Source: CAYLHB01 sp964383505
GTDB lineage: Bacteria > Patescibacteriota > Minisyncoccia > Phycocordibacterales > UBA12088
Assembly (NCBI GenBank): GCA_964383505.1
Contig: CAYLHB010000010.1
Coordinates: forward strand, 1-24,133
DNA: 24,133 nt
Reading direction: 5' to 3'
Position numbers and translations under genes: made by a program. Positions 8,054 to 15,062 of this stretch are shown here, in pieces (within the stretch, counting starts at the first letter, position 1; the number at the start of each line of letters is the position of its first letter). Under the pieces are notes generated by a model that was given only the letters and a program-made list of their open reading frames with translations, was not told the origin of the DNA and searched no databases.

Positions 8054-8782
8054 CTACCCATACCGCGGGAGACCCACCACGTGCGTCTCGACCACAATAT
8101 CGGTCGCATGGCTCTCCTGCTCCGCTTTCACCACACCCTGCTTCACGAGCTCCAGAAGCGCGAGGAATGACACCACCACCTCGACTTTCTCCGCTTTGCC
8201 TACGTTCGCGAGGTCGCGGAAGTTTGTGCGCATAGCCCGCTCCACCCTCGCCCGCATTCGCTCAACCATCTCCTCGAGCGACACCACCTTGCGCACGGTC
8301 GCGTGCGCGAGCGGCTCCGCGAGCTTTGGCAACCCAAGGAGGAGCGCGCGCATGGCAGCATGGAGCGCGGGAATGTCGGTCGCGGGCGGAGAAAAAATCG
8401 GTACGCGTGCACCCGATGCTTCTCGCGAAAAAAGCGGTGTGGCCCCAAAAATGGCGATGGGGTGGCGCGAGGCCTTGCGGTACGCGTCGAGGAGCGTGAG
8501 CCGAAGCTCAAGGTCGTTAATGCTGTGCGTCTCTTCCGCCGAAAGGGCGAGTGTGGGAAGGAGCGACTTGCTCTTGATGAGGAGGAGTGTACTCGCGATG
8601 AGCACAAAGTGTGCGGTCTCCGCGAGCGGAAACTCGGGGTGCGCCTTAAGGTATGAGATGAAGTCGTCGGCAACGGTAGCGAGCGACACCTGGTTAATGA
8701 GGAGCTTACGCTTCTCTATGAGCCCGAGGAGCACCTCGAGCGGCCCCTCAAACACCTCGGTGCGCACGGAAAATTCCTCCAT
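8054..8782 (-). CDS. scpA: Segregation and condensation protein A
   Basis: ScpA is the kleisin subunit that bridges the SMC heads. The 242-residue protein opens with the family signature 'FEGPLEVLLGLIEKRKLLIN' (residues 11-30) and continues with 'FVLIASTLLLIKSKSLLP'. The middle is a charged linker. The C-terminal winged helix contains 'VVSFLALLELVKQGVVKAEQ', as in other ScpA proteins. The start follows a -10 box by 7 nt, so the mRNA is probably leaderless. The scpA-scpB pairing is conserved across bacteria, and here the unit continues into a carboxypeptidase gene. Confidence 0.95.
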   Translation of the reverse strand: MEEFSVRTEVFEGPLEVLLGLIEKRKLLINQVSLATVADDFISYLKAHPEFPLAETAHFVLIASTLLLIKSKSLLPTLALSAEETHSINDLELRLTLLDAYRKASRHPIAIFGATPLFSREASGARVPIFSPPATDIPALHAAMRALLLGLPKLAEPLAHATVRKVVSLEEMVERMRARVERAMRTNFRDLANVGKAEKVEVVVSFLALLELVKQGVVKAEQESHATDIVVETHVVGLPRYG

Positions 8783-8789
8783 GGAAGCT

Positions 8790-8795
8790 ATTGTA
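8790..8795 (-). promoter_or_regulatory. -10 box of the scpA promoter (leaderless)
   Basis: The minus strand reads TACAAT, then 7 nt (AGCTTCC), then the scpA ATG. No convincing -35 is seen 16-18 nt upstream. Confidence 0.55.
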
Positions 8796-8827
8796 CTCCA
8801 CGCGGGCGGGGCGACGCACGCAGCCAG

Positions 8828-10168
8828 CTACTCGTCCCCCGAGAGTCGCACGTCGATACGGTGCATATCGCGTGGGAAGAGCGATGCCTCTTTCACGTTG
8901 TCGAGCCCGAGCATTTTCTGTGTCAATCGTTCGAGACCCATACCAATACCGCCATGCGGGGGGAGCCCGTGCTTAAACGCCATGAGGTAGAACGCAAATT
9001 TTTCAGGGTCGAGTCCTTTTGCACGTATCTTCTCAACGAGCGTATCGTAGTTGTGCACACGCTGGCTCCCCGAAAGTATCTCAACACCTCGAAAGAGCAA
9101 ATCGAAGCTCTTCGTGAAGCCGGGATCATCGGGGTCGTCCATAGTGTAGAATGGACGCTTTTTCGTAGGATAGTGGGTGACGAACACAAAGTCCGAGCCG
9201 AATGTGTGCGCTGAATACTCACAGAGCCACCGCTCGTCCTCGGGGTCGAGATCGGGTGCATCGGTCTTGTCAACACCGGTCTCGCGCTTGATGAGTGCCT
9301 GTGCCTCACGAAGCTTCATTGTGGGGAACGCGCCCTCCGGAAGACTTGGGAGTGAAGCTCCCAAGTGGTTAAAGGAGCCCATCGCATCATTCTCAAGCCG
9401 TGTACGTAGCGCGCGCATCATCCGCTCCATGAGGTCCATCACGTCGCGGTGGTCCTCAATAAAGCCCATCTCAAGGTCGAGCATTGCAATCTCGTTGAGG
9501 TGGCGCGAGGTGGCATGACGCTCCGCTCTAAACATGGAGCCAACTGAGTACACCCGCTCAAACGCACCCACGAGTATCTGCTTGTAGAGCTGTGGCGAGG
9601 TGGCGAGCGATGCGGTGGTGTCAAAGTATTCGAAACGAAACACATCAGCCCCACCCTCCGCATCGTCGCCGACAATCTTTGGGGCCTGAAACTCCGTGAA
9701 ACCCTCGCCATCGAGGAAGTCGCGGAACCCGCGAGAGAGGAGCGCCTGCACCGTAAATATCGCGCGCTCGCGCTTTCGCCTCAGTGTGATGGGGCGGTAG
9801 TCGAAGAGTGTGTCGATGTTGAGCTCCGCATCGAGCGCAAAGGGGAGCTCGGTCGCACGCGCGAGCACCTCGACGCGCAGAAGCTCAAGCTCAATGTCAC
9901 CGTTCTTCTGCTCCTTGTTCACCATCCGTTCCGGTCGCGCATTTACCTTCGCCTCAACCTTCACCACATACTCCGCACGTAACGTCTTTGTCACCTCAAC
10001 CGCATCGGGAAAGCTCGGGAGTGCGACCGCCTGCACGAACCCACTCCTGTCCCGCAGGTCGAGGAAAATGAGCTTGCCGTGGTCGCGTCTCACGTCCACA
10101 AAGCCGGCGACGGTCACCGTCTCTCCCACGTGGGCGTGTAAGTCACCGATGAGGATTCTTTGTTTCAT
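8828..10168 (-). CDS. aspS: Aspartyl-tRNA synthetase, archaeal/eukaryotic type
   Basis: This class II enzyme charges tRNA(Asp), and possibly also tRNA(Asn). At 446 residues it is much shorter than the ~590-residue bacterial AspRS and lacks its GAD insertion, so it belongs to the archaeal/eukaryotic subclass. An N-terminal OB-fold (about 1-105) includes 'GKLIFLDLRDRSGFVQ'. Motif 2 is 'FRAERHATSRHLNEI' and motif 3 is 'GGIGMGLERLTQKMLGL'. 'SPQLYKQILVGAFERVYSVG' and 'GVEILSGSQR' are family segments. At the place where discriminating archaeal enzymes have Trp (W26 in Thermococcus, recalled from memory) this protein appears to have Asp25, so a non-discriminating enzyme is possible but unproven. The start is 18 bp after the Nudix stop. 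A poor -10-like TACATT at 10175-10180 lies 6 nt before the ATG. Confidence 0.93.
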   Translation of the reverse strand: MKQRILIGDLHAHVGETVTVAGFVDVRRDHGKLIFLDLRDRSGFVQAVALPSFPDAVEVTKTLRAEYVVKVEAKVNARPERMVNKEQKNGDIELELLRVEVLARATELPFALDAELNIDTLFDYRPITLRRKRERAIFTVQALLSRGFRDFLDGEGFTEFQAPKIVGDDAEGGADVFRFEYFDTTASLATSPQLYKQILVGAFERVYSVGSMFRAERHATSRHLNEIAMLDLEMGFIEDHRDVMDLMERMMRALRTRLENDAMGSFNHLGASLPSLPEGAFPTMKLREAQALIKRETGVDKTDAPDLDPEDERWLCEYSAHTFGSDFVFVTHYPTKKRPFYTMDDPDDPGFTKSFDLLFRGVEILSGSQRVHNYDTLVEKIRAKGLDPEKFAFYLMAFKHGLPPHGGIGMGLERLTQKMLGLDNVKEASLFPRDMHRIDVRLSGDE

Positions 10169-10186
10169 ATGTAAAATGTAGTGCGC

Positions 10187-10648
10187 TTATTGGGTATGCG
10201 CGGTTTTTTCGGGTAGGTCGAAATAGTACACACCTTTCGAGTACGCTTCAAGCATGGCGGGAATGGTCGCAAAAAGGGGCTGTGGGAGCGCATCGAGCGC
10301 GTACCACCCCCACGACTCGCATTTGTCCGGCTCGCGCACCTCCGGTTCCCCGCTCGCCCAGTCGGCGACAAACCCTATGTGCACGTAGTGCTTCGGCGCG
10401 TACGCTCCTGTGTTTGAGAGCATCAGAAAGCGCAGGTTCTTAACCACGACCCCACACTCCTCTTCGATTTCACGAAGTGCGCACGCAGAGAACGCTTCCA
10501 TGTACTCGAGGTGACCTCCGGGGAATGAGTACTCACCGGTCCCGTGCGACGCGAGGCGCTTACCCATGAGCACCTTCCCATCCCTCACAATCATAGTTGC
10601 GATGCCGACGAGCGGGTAGCGAGCAAGCGAACGGGTATCTCCAGTCAT
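10187..10648 (-). CDS. Nudix hydrolase, NUDT15/MTH2-like
   Basis: This 153-residue protein should hydrolyse a nucleoside diphosphate linkage. The full Nudix box is present: G, five residues, E, seven residues, then 'REIEEECGV' (in 'GGHLEYMEAFSACALREI' onward). The flanking phrases 'LMGKRLASHGTGEYSFPGGH', 'EPDKCESWGWYALDALPQPL' and 'HYVHIGFVADWASGEPEV' resemble human NUDT15 and its bacterial relatives, which act on modified or deoxynucleotide triphosphates. A nucleotide-pool cleaning role is therefore a reasonable guess, but the substrate is not shown. It starts 5 bp after the trpS stop and is followed 18 bp later by aspS, so it is probably cotranscribed with two tRNA synthetases. Confidence 0.88.
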   Translation of the reverse strand: MTGDTRSLARYPLVGIATMIVRDGKVLMGKRLASHGTGEYSFPGGHLEYMEAFSACALREIEEECGVVVKNLRFLMLSNTGAYAPKHYVHIGFVADWASGEPEVREPDKCESWGWYALDALPQPLFATIPAMLEAYSKGVYYFDLPEKTAHTQ

Positions 10649-10653
10649 ATCCT

Positions 10654-11634
10654 TTAGAGGGTTGCCCCCACTTTCTCACGCACCTCGCGCATCTTGGCTG
10701 ACGCAACGGTGCGCGCACGCTCCGCCCCCCCCCTAAGAATATCGTTCACCTGCTCGGGGGAACCGGCGAGTGTCTTTCTCTTCTCACGGAGCGGTGTCAC
10801 AAACGCAATCAAGTGCTCGGCGAGGAGCTCTTTGCTTTCTTTGTACCCCATGGTGCCGTCTCGGTAGCGTCGCTCAATGTCGGGAAGCTGTGCGCCACTC
10901 ACGAGCCGATGGAGCGCAAAGACGTTGCAGGTCGCGGGGTCCTTCGGCTCCCCCACCCCTCTGCTGTCGGTTACAACCGACATCGCAAGCGAGCGAAGCT
11001 CCGCGTCTTCGGCAAAGAGCGGAATAGTGTTCCCGTAGCTCTTACTCATTTTTTGCCCGTCGAGCCCCGGCACAGTCGCCACCTCCTCGCGTGTGTAGAC
11101 GTCGGGTAGCTTGAAGGTCTCTCCGTAGATGCGGTTGAACTTCTCTGCGGTATCCCGCGCAAACTCCACATGCTGTTTCTGGTCCGCGCCCACCGGCACG
11201 AGGTCGGGGCTGTAGAGGAGAATGTCCGCGGCCATGAGCATGGGGTAATCAAAGGTACCCACGTTGATATCTTTGTTCTTTGCCTCCGCATCCTTGAAGG
11301 CGTGCGCCCGCATGAGGTACGGCATAGTCGTGAGTGTATTGAAAATCCAGCAGAGCTCCGTGTGCTCGGAAATATCACTTTGCTTGAAGAGCGTCACGTG
11401 GGCGGGGTCGAGCCCTATCGCCATGTAGTCGAGCACCACCCCTTTAGTAAGCTCACGAAGCTCCTCGCCGCTGTGGATGGTGTTGAGCGCGTGGTAGTCG
11501 GCGACAAACACGAAGGTTTCGTGTGTTTTTGAGAGCTCCACAAACTGGCGCATCGCGCCGAAGTAGTTGCCGATGTGCGGTCTTCCCGATGGCTTGACGC
11601 CAGAAAGTATTCGTTTCTTTCCACTTTCCGCCAT
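10654..11634 (-). CDS. trpS: Tryptophanyl-tRNA synthetase
   Basis: This class I synthetase charges tRNA(Trp). The 326-residue protein starts at the ATG ending at 11634 ('MAESGKKRILSGVKPSGRPH'). The frame remains open 27 codons upstream, but that part overlaps mnmA and would bypass the promoter. Signatures are 'PHIGNYFGA' at 19-27 (HIGH) and 'KMSKS' at 195-199. 'GADQKQHVEFARDTAEKFN' (149-167) is the usual TrpRS segment. A TGCTATAGT extended -10 ends 7 nt before the ATG, giving a leaderless start. The Nudix gene follows after 5 bp. Confidence 0.96.
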   Translation of the reverse strand: MAESGKKRILSGVKPSGRPHIGNYFGAMRQFVELSKTHETFVFVADYHALNTIHSGEELRELTKGVVLDYMAIGLDPAHVTLFKQSDISEHTELCWIFNTLTTMPYLMRAHAFKDAEAKNKDINVGTFDYPMLMAADILLYSPDLVPVGADQKQHVEFARDTAEKFNRIYGETFKLPDVYTREEVATVPGLDGQKMSKSYGNTIPLFAEDAELRSLAMSVVTDSRGVGEPKDPATCNVFALHRLVSGAQLPDIERRYRDGTMGYKESKELLAEHLIAFVTPLREKRKTLAGSPEQVNDILRGGAERARTVASAKMREVREKVGATL

Positions 11635-11641
11635 AGAGAGC

Positions 11642-11650
11642 ACTATAGCA
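11642..11650 (-). promoter_or_regulatory. Extended -10 promoter of trpS (leaderless)
   Basis: The minus strand reads TGCTATAGT, then 7 nt (GCTCTCT), then the trpS ATG. It sits in the 29-bp gap after mnmA. No -35 match was found at 17 nt. Confidence 0.6.
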
Positions 11651-11663
11651 GGAAACGGGGAAA

Positions 11664-12773
11664 TTACCGAGAGGTAGAGGTGCGCGTACGCACAATCACA
11701 CCTCCCCCGAGGCATTGGGTGCCCTCGTAGAGCACGAGCGACTGCCCCTCTGCCACATACTGCTGGGGCTTGCTAAACACAACCTGTGCGCCGTCCCCAG
11801 AGGCGGCAGGGACGGTGACGGGGATAAGTGGCTGGCGATAGCGGAACCGTGCAGAGAGTCCGGTACGTTGTGAAAGCAATTCGGGAGCTACGCCTATCCA
11901 GTTGGTCTCCGCAAGTGTTACGCCTTGCACTGCGTGTGTAGTTTCGTTGCGAGGCGCAACAGTGATGGTGTTTGCCTCAATATCTTTTGCGACCACGTAG
12001 CGCGGCGGCTCATCTGCGCTCGTGTGGACGACGCGAAAGCCGTGTCGCTCTCCCAAGGTGTAGAGGAGCGCGCCATCATGCTCACCCACCACGCGCCCTG
12101 TTTGGTCGAGCACCGCACCTTTCTTGGTGTCGATGTAGTGTGCGAGAAAGTCTGCCATGTCCACCTGCCCCAAAAAGCAAATGCCCTGTGAGTCTTTTTT
12201 CTCTGCGGTGGGCAACCCGTACTGCGTCGCGAGTGCGCGCACCCCGGGTTTTTCGTACTCCCCCACTGGAAAGAGCGTGCTCGCCAGCTGGTCTTGGGTG
12301 AGCATCCAGAGGAAGTACGATTGATCTTTATCGGTGTCGTTCCCAGCAAAGAGCGCGTACACATCGCCGTCTTCTTTTGGCGTGTGGCGCACCTGCGCGT
12401 AGTGCCCGGTTGCAATCATGGGAAATCCGCGTGCGCGCGCCCAATCGAGAAATCCGCCAAACTTGATGTAACTGTTACAGAGCACATCGGGGTTCGGGGT
12501 ACGTCCCGCGGCATACTCGGCGACAAAGCGGTTGACCACGTCGTGCTCGTACTCTTTGGACAAATCAACAGTATAGAAAGGAATGCGCAAGTGTGCCGCA
12601 ACCCGCATCGCATCCAACCGCTCCTTGGGCCACGTGCACGGAAGCCACGGTGCCGTCCATGTTTTTATGAAGGCACCCGAGACTTCGTACCCTCGCTCTT
12701 TGAGAAGCGCGGCCGATACAGAACTGTCCACCCCGCCCGAGAGCGCAACAAGGACTTTTTGGGTATTTCTCAT
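11664..12773 (-). CDS. mnmA: tRNA-specific 2-thiouridylase MnmA
   Basis: MnmA adds sulfur to the wobble uridine (U34) of tRNAs for Lys, Glu and Gln, using ATP and a sulfur carrier. The 369-residue protein begins with the PP-loop 'LVALSGGVDSSVSAALL' (residues 8-24). The catalytic pair is C99 in 'NPDVLCNSYIKFG' and C199 in 'SQGICFLG'. 'MIATGHYAQVRH' and 'DKDQSYFLWMLTQDQLA' are also diagnostic. The C-terminal beta-barrel region ends in 'CLGGGVI'. It has the best promoter in the window, placed so that transcription begins at or next to the ATG. trpS follows after 29 bp and has its own -10. Confidence 0.96.
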   Translation of the reverse strand: MRNTQKVLVALSGGVDSSVSAALLKERGYEVSGAFIKTWTAPWLPCTWPKERLDAMRVAAHLRIPFYTVDLSKEYEHDVVNRFVAEYAAGRTPNPDVLCNSYIKFGGFLDWARARGFPMIATGHYAQVRHTPKEDGDVYALFAGNDTDKDQSYFLWMLTQDQLASTLFPVGEYEKPGVRALATQYGLPTAEKKDSQGICFLGQVDMADFLAHYIDTKKGAVLDQTGRVVGEHDGALLYTLGERHGFRVVHTSADEPPRYVVAKDIEANTITVAPRNETTHAVQGVTLAETNWIGVAPELLSQRTGLSARFRYRQPLIPVTVPAASGDGAQVVFSKPQQYVAEGQSLVLYEGTQCLGGGVIVRTRTSTSR

Positions 12774-12780
12774 TTCTATA

Positions 12781-12809
12781 ATTATACCATACTATTTCTG
12801 TTTAAGCAA
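12781..12809 (-). promoter_or_regulatory. Promoter of mnmA (TTGCTT-17-TATAAT, leaderless)
   Basis: On the minus strand there is a -35 TTGCTT (12804-12809), a 17-nt spacer ending in TGG, and a perfect -10 TATAAT (12781-12786). Seven nucleotides (TATAGAA) separate it from the mnmA ATG. A plus-strand TATAAT overlaps it at 12777-12782, so outward transcription to the right is also conceivable. Confidence 0.75.
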
Positions 12810-13156
12810 TTTGAAATCGGACAGTGGCGCATGTGCTGTCATGAAAAGGTGTTTCTGTGACTATTGAACAAGGGGGTCAAAAAAAGGAAGCTACCGTAAT
12901 GGATGCAAACTCGCTTAGGAAGTGGCGGAACAACTACGCGGAGATGAGTGCGATTTTCACGCCGTGTGTGCGTCGGTGCTCGATGCACATCGAATTATAA
13001 GTTTCGACCGTTGCGCATTTCGAAGAAAATCGAGTAACACCAACTCAAACGGGCCGACGAAGACATGCGCGCGGTGCGGGAGTTCTTTCGGCAAGCATCC
13101 GCTCGTCAACGAAAGATAGGAAGTCCTACGCAACTTGAGCTTGAGGTATAAACCAA

Positions 13157-13178
13157 CGGCGGCACCACGGTGCCGCCG
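13157..13178 (-). terminator. Probable intrinsic terminator after rplI
   Basis: This is a perfect 10-bp inverted repeat (arms CGGCGGCACC and GGTGCCGCCG) with 2 unpaired bases, which would open to a shorter stem with a tetraloop. It lies about 30 bp past the rplI stop. In the minus-strand direction it is followed by TTGGTTTATA, a weak U-rich tail. On the plus strand the following bases are not U-rich. Confidence 0.6.
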
Positions 13179-13208
13179 CTACGTCTTAGTTATAGTTGTA
13201 AAAAGTGA

Positions 13209-13652
13209 CTACTCTCGCACAAGCGTTACGGTCACTGTCACGCGCATACCTGCGGCCTCGATGGGGACGGCCTGCTCACCGAGCTCATTGAGTGGTTCTT
13301 CAAGAAGTATTGCATCGGGTTCGAGCGCGACCCCGTGCTCATCTTTGAGTACTTCTGCAATATCACTTCCTCTCACTTTCTTGAACAGGTGACCCTGCTC
13401 GTCCGCCTTGACGGTGAGCGTAATCACTGCACCGTCTATCGCGGTGAGCTTCTCTTTGAGGTCTGCGTACTCAGCATCGCGTGCGGCTCGCTCTGCCTCA
13501 CGTTTGCCTGCGAGCTCGGTCAACTTAGCCGGCGTTGCCTGCACCGCGAGCTTGCGTGGAAACAGGTAGTTGTTTGCGTAGCCATCGGCAACCTCGACAT
13601 CATCGAGCTTCCTTCCCACCTTGGGTACGTCTCTAAGAAGTACTACTCTCAT
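13209..13652 (-). CDS. rplI: Large ribosomal subunit protein bL9
   Basis: bL9 is a two-domain ribosomal protein joined by a long helix, and it binds 23S rRNA near the L1 stalk. The 147-residue length is standard. The N-terminal signature 'MRVVLLRDVPKVGRKLDDVE' and 'VADGYANNYLFPRKLAV' match the family exactly in layout. A charged helix occupies about residues 42-72, and the C-terminal domain includes 'LFKKVRGSDIAEVL'. It is transcribed alone between a promoter abutting its ATG and a GC-rich hairpin after its stop. The usual neighbours rpsF, ssb and rpsR are not beside it. Confidence 0.96.
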   Translation of the reverse strand: MRVVLLRDVPKVGRKLDDVEVADGYANNYLFPRKLAVQATPAKLTELAGKREAERAARDAEYADLKEKLTAIDGAVITLTVKADEQGHLFKKVRGSDIAEVLKDEHGVALEPDAILLEEPLNELGEQAVPIEAAGMRVTVTVTLVRE

Positions 13653-13658
13653 GACCGC

Positions 13659-13687
13659 ATACTAGCCCAAACTTTGCACGCCTGCAA
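13659..13687 (-). promoter_or_regulatory. Promoter of rplI (TTGCAG-17-TAGTAT, leaderless)
   Basis: On the minus strand there is a -35-like TTGCAG (13682-13687), a 17-nt spacer and a -10-like TAGTAT (13659-13664). Six nucleotides (GCGGTC) separate it from the rplI ATG. The -10 matches consensus only moderately, but spacing and position agree with the other leaderless starts. Confidence 0.55.
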
Positions 13688-13701
13688 CTTGGACGCTTTT
13701 C

Positions 13702-14940
13702 CTAGATTGCTTCGGTGGTCGTGGCAACCGGTGAGACGAGCTCTCCCGTACGTACGAAGCGGAGCGCGGCGTCAAGTTGTGGGTCGCGGTCCTCTTCGCG
13801 GTCGACGACAGTGAGCGGAACCACGAGCGTGGGTGTGAGCCCCCCTTCGGAAATCGAGCGGCCGTTCGGGGTAAACCAGCGTGCAACGGTAACCTTGAGC
13901 GAAGTGTCGTCGGTGACCGGCACCACCTCCTGCACCGACCCTTTGCCGAAACTCGTCTCGCCTATGAGGGTGGCTTTGCCGTGATCTTGCAGCGCACCGG
14001 CAAGTATTTCGGATGCGCTCGCGGATCCCTCGTTTATGAGGACCGCGAGGCGTGTGTTCTTCGGCAATACGTTGTAGCCTTTACTCCTATGTGTGAGTGT
14101 ATCTCGCTTACCCCCGTAGTCCTCCTCCACCACCACCGCTCCGAGCGGCAAAAACCAGCTTGCGATATCCACCGAGCTCTCGAGGTAACCGCCCGGGTTG
14201 TCGCGCAGGTCGAGGATGAGCGCCCGAGCGCCGCTCTTCAAAAACTCTCGCATCGCGGTGCGGAACTGTGTGTGCGCAGAGCCGGTGAAGTTGTAGAGCT
14301 CAATCACAAATACTCCCCCCTCCAGTTGCTCTGTCTCGAGCGTAGGCACCTCAATACGTGCACGGGTGATGGGAACTTCGCGGAGCTCCCGCGTTTCTTT
14401 GCTCGCCACTCGCAAGGTAACCACGGTGCCTATCTCGCCTCGTATGGCGCGCACTGCATCGTCTATCGACATGCCCTGGGTGCTTACCCCATTAATTTCA
14501 ATGATGATTTCCCCGCTCTGGAGGCCCGCCTCGTAGCCGGGCGTGCCCTTGAGTGGCGCAATAATCGTAAGGAGGTTGTCACGCTTACCTAGCTCTATCC
14601 CAACGCCTCCAAACGAGCCACGTAGGTCGTCTTCAAAAAGCTCCTGCTCATCAGGCGGGAAGAACACGGTGTAGGGGTCGTCGTACGAGCCCGCGAGACC
14701 CTCAACAAGGCCCCACACCTTGTCTTGGTCGGTTGCACGGGTGGTGCTCGCGCTTGATGGGACGAACTTCTCCTCTAGAATGCGCCACGCTTCAAACACG
14801 GGCGCGAGGTTCACCCCCGCTGGGGCTCCGGGTGCTGTGGCGAACACCGATGCGACATACCCGCTCGCACCAGCGCCGTAGCCGAGCGCAAGCGCGAGTA
14901 CCGCTATGAGCGTATAGGAAATGAGCAACCTTCCCCGCAT
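13702..14940 (-). CDS. S41 family C-terminal processing protease (CtpA/CtpB-like)
   Basis: This 412-residue serine protease probably cleaves proteins outside the membrane. The start at 14940 gives 'MRGRLLISYTLIAVLALALG', a signal anchor. The longer upstream frame would pass through the promoter. A PDZ domain lies at about 105-190 ('GSFGGVGIELG', 'GLQSGEIIIEINGV'). The peptidase core carries 'LDLRDNPGGYLESSVDIASW' (244-263), the nucleophile S308 in 'NEGSASASEI', and the base K333 with Q337 in 'FGKGSVQ'. The 25-residue Ser-Lys spacing agrees with CtpB and the D1 protease as I recall them. It has a TGGTATACT promoter facing away from corA. Its substrate is unknown. Cell-wall hydrolases or their regulators are typical targets in the family. 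Confidence 0.94.
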   Translation of the reverse strand: MRGRLLISYTLIAVLALALGYGAGASGYVASVFATAPGAPAGVNLAPVFEAWRILEEKFVPSSASTTRATDQDKVWGLVEGLAGSYDDPYTVFFPPDEQELFEDDLRGSFGGVGIELGKRDNLLTIIAPLKGTPGYEAGLQSGEIIIEINGVSTQGMSIDDAVRAIRGEIGTVVTLRVASKETRELREVPITRARIEVPTLETEQLEGGVFVIELYNFTGSAHTQFRTAMREFLKSGARALILDLRDNPGGYLESSVDIASWFLPLGAVVVEEDYGGKRDTLTHRSKGYNVLPKNTRLAVLINEGSASASEILAGALQDHGKATLIGETSFGKGSVQEVVPVTDDTSLKVTVARWFTPNGRSISEGGLTPTLVVPLTVVDREEDRDPQLDAALRFVRTGELVSPVATTTEAI

Positions 14941-14946
14941 GTACGC

Positions 14947-14955
14947 AGTATACCA
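14947..14955 (-). promoter_or_regulatory. Extended -10 promoter of the S41 protease gene (leaderless)
   Basis: The minus strand reads TGGTATACT, then 6 nt (GCGTAC), then the ATG ending at 14940. A weak -35 (TTCATC) lies 17 nt upstream at 14970-14975. Confidence 0.65.
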
Positions 14956-15050
14956 AAATACATGCGGGCGATGAAGTACCATTGCATAACGTCGAGAGTG
15001 CGCAATCCCCACTTTTTCTTGTACGTGCCTCTCCGTTTCTATGCGTGCGC

Positions 15051-15056
15051 TATACT
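15051..15056 (+). promoter_or_regulatory. -10 box of the corA promoter (leaderless)
   Basis: The plus strand reads TATACT, then 6 nt (GCGGGT), then the corA ATG at 15063. No clear -35 is present. It supports starting corA at 15063 rather than at the upstream ATG at 14982. Confidence 0.6.
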
Positions 15057-15062
15057 GCGGGT

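Larger units (their letters stand above)
12774..13208. other. 435-bp intergenic region with no convincing gene
   Basis: This is the longest stretch between recognised genes. It holds the mnmA promoter at its left end and the rplI terminator hairpin at its right. In between I see only short plus-strand frames. One at 12922-13119 (65 codons) ends in 'CARCGSSFGKHPLVNER' with a CxxC. Another starts at GTG 12857 and has 47 codons. Neither has a Shine-Dalgarno sequence or family resemblance. I found no tRNA-like cloverleaf. It could hold a small RNA or a decayed gene. Confidence 0.5.

Noticed and set aside
8043..8990. 315-codon plus-strand frame across scpA and the end of aspS
   Set aside because: It covers two well-supported minus-strand genes and has low-complexity Ser/Arg composition typical of an antisense frame in GC-rich DNA.
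12922..13119. 65-codon frame with CARCGSSF as a zinc-ribbon gene
   Set aside because: One CxxC pair only, no Shine-Dalgarno, no -10 close to the ATG and no recognisable family. It is kept as an observation on the intergenic region, not called as a gene.
13777..14592. 271-codon plus-strand frame opposite the S41 protease
   Set aside because: It is antisense to an intact protease with catalytic residues, and shows no domain or start signal.
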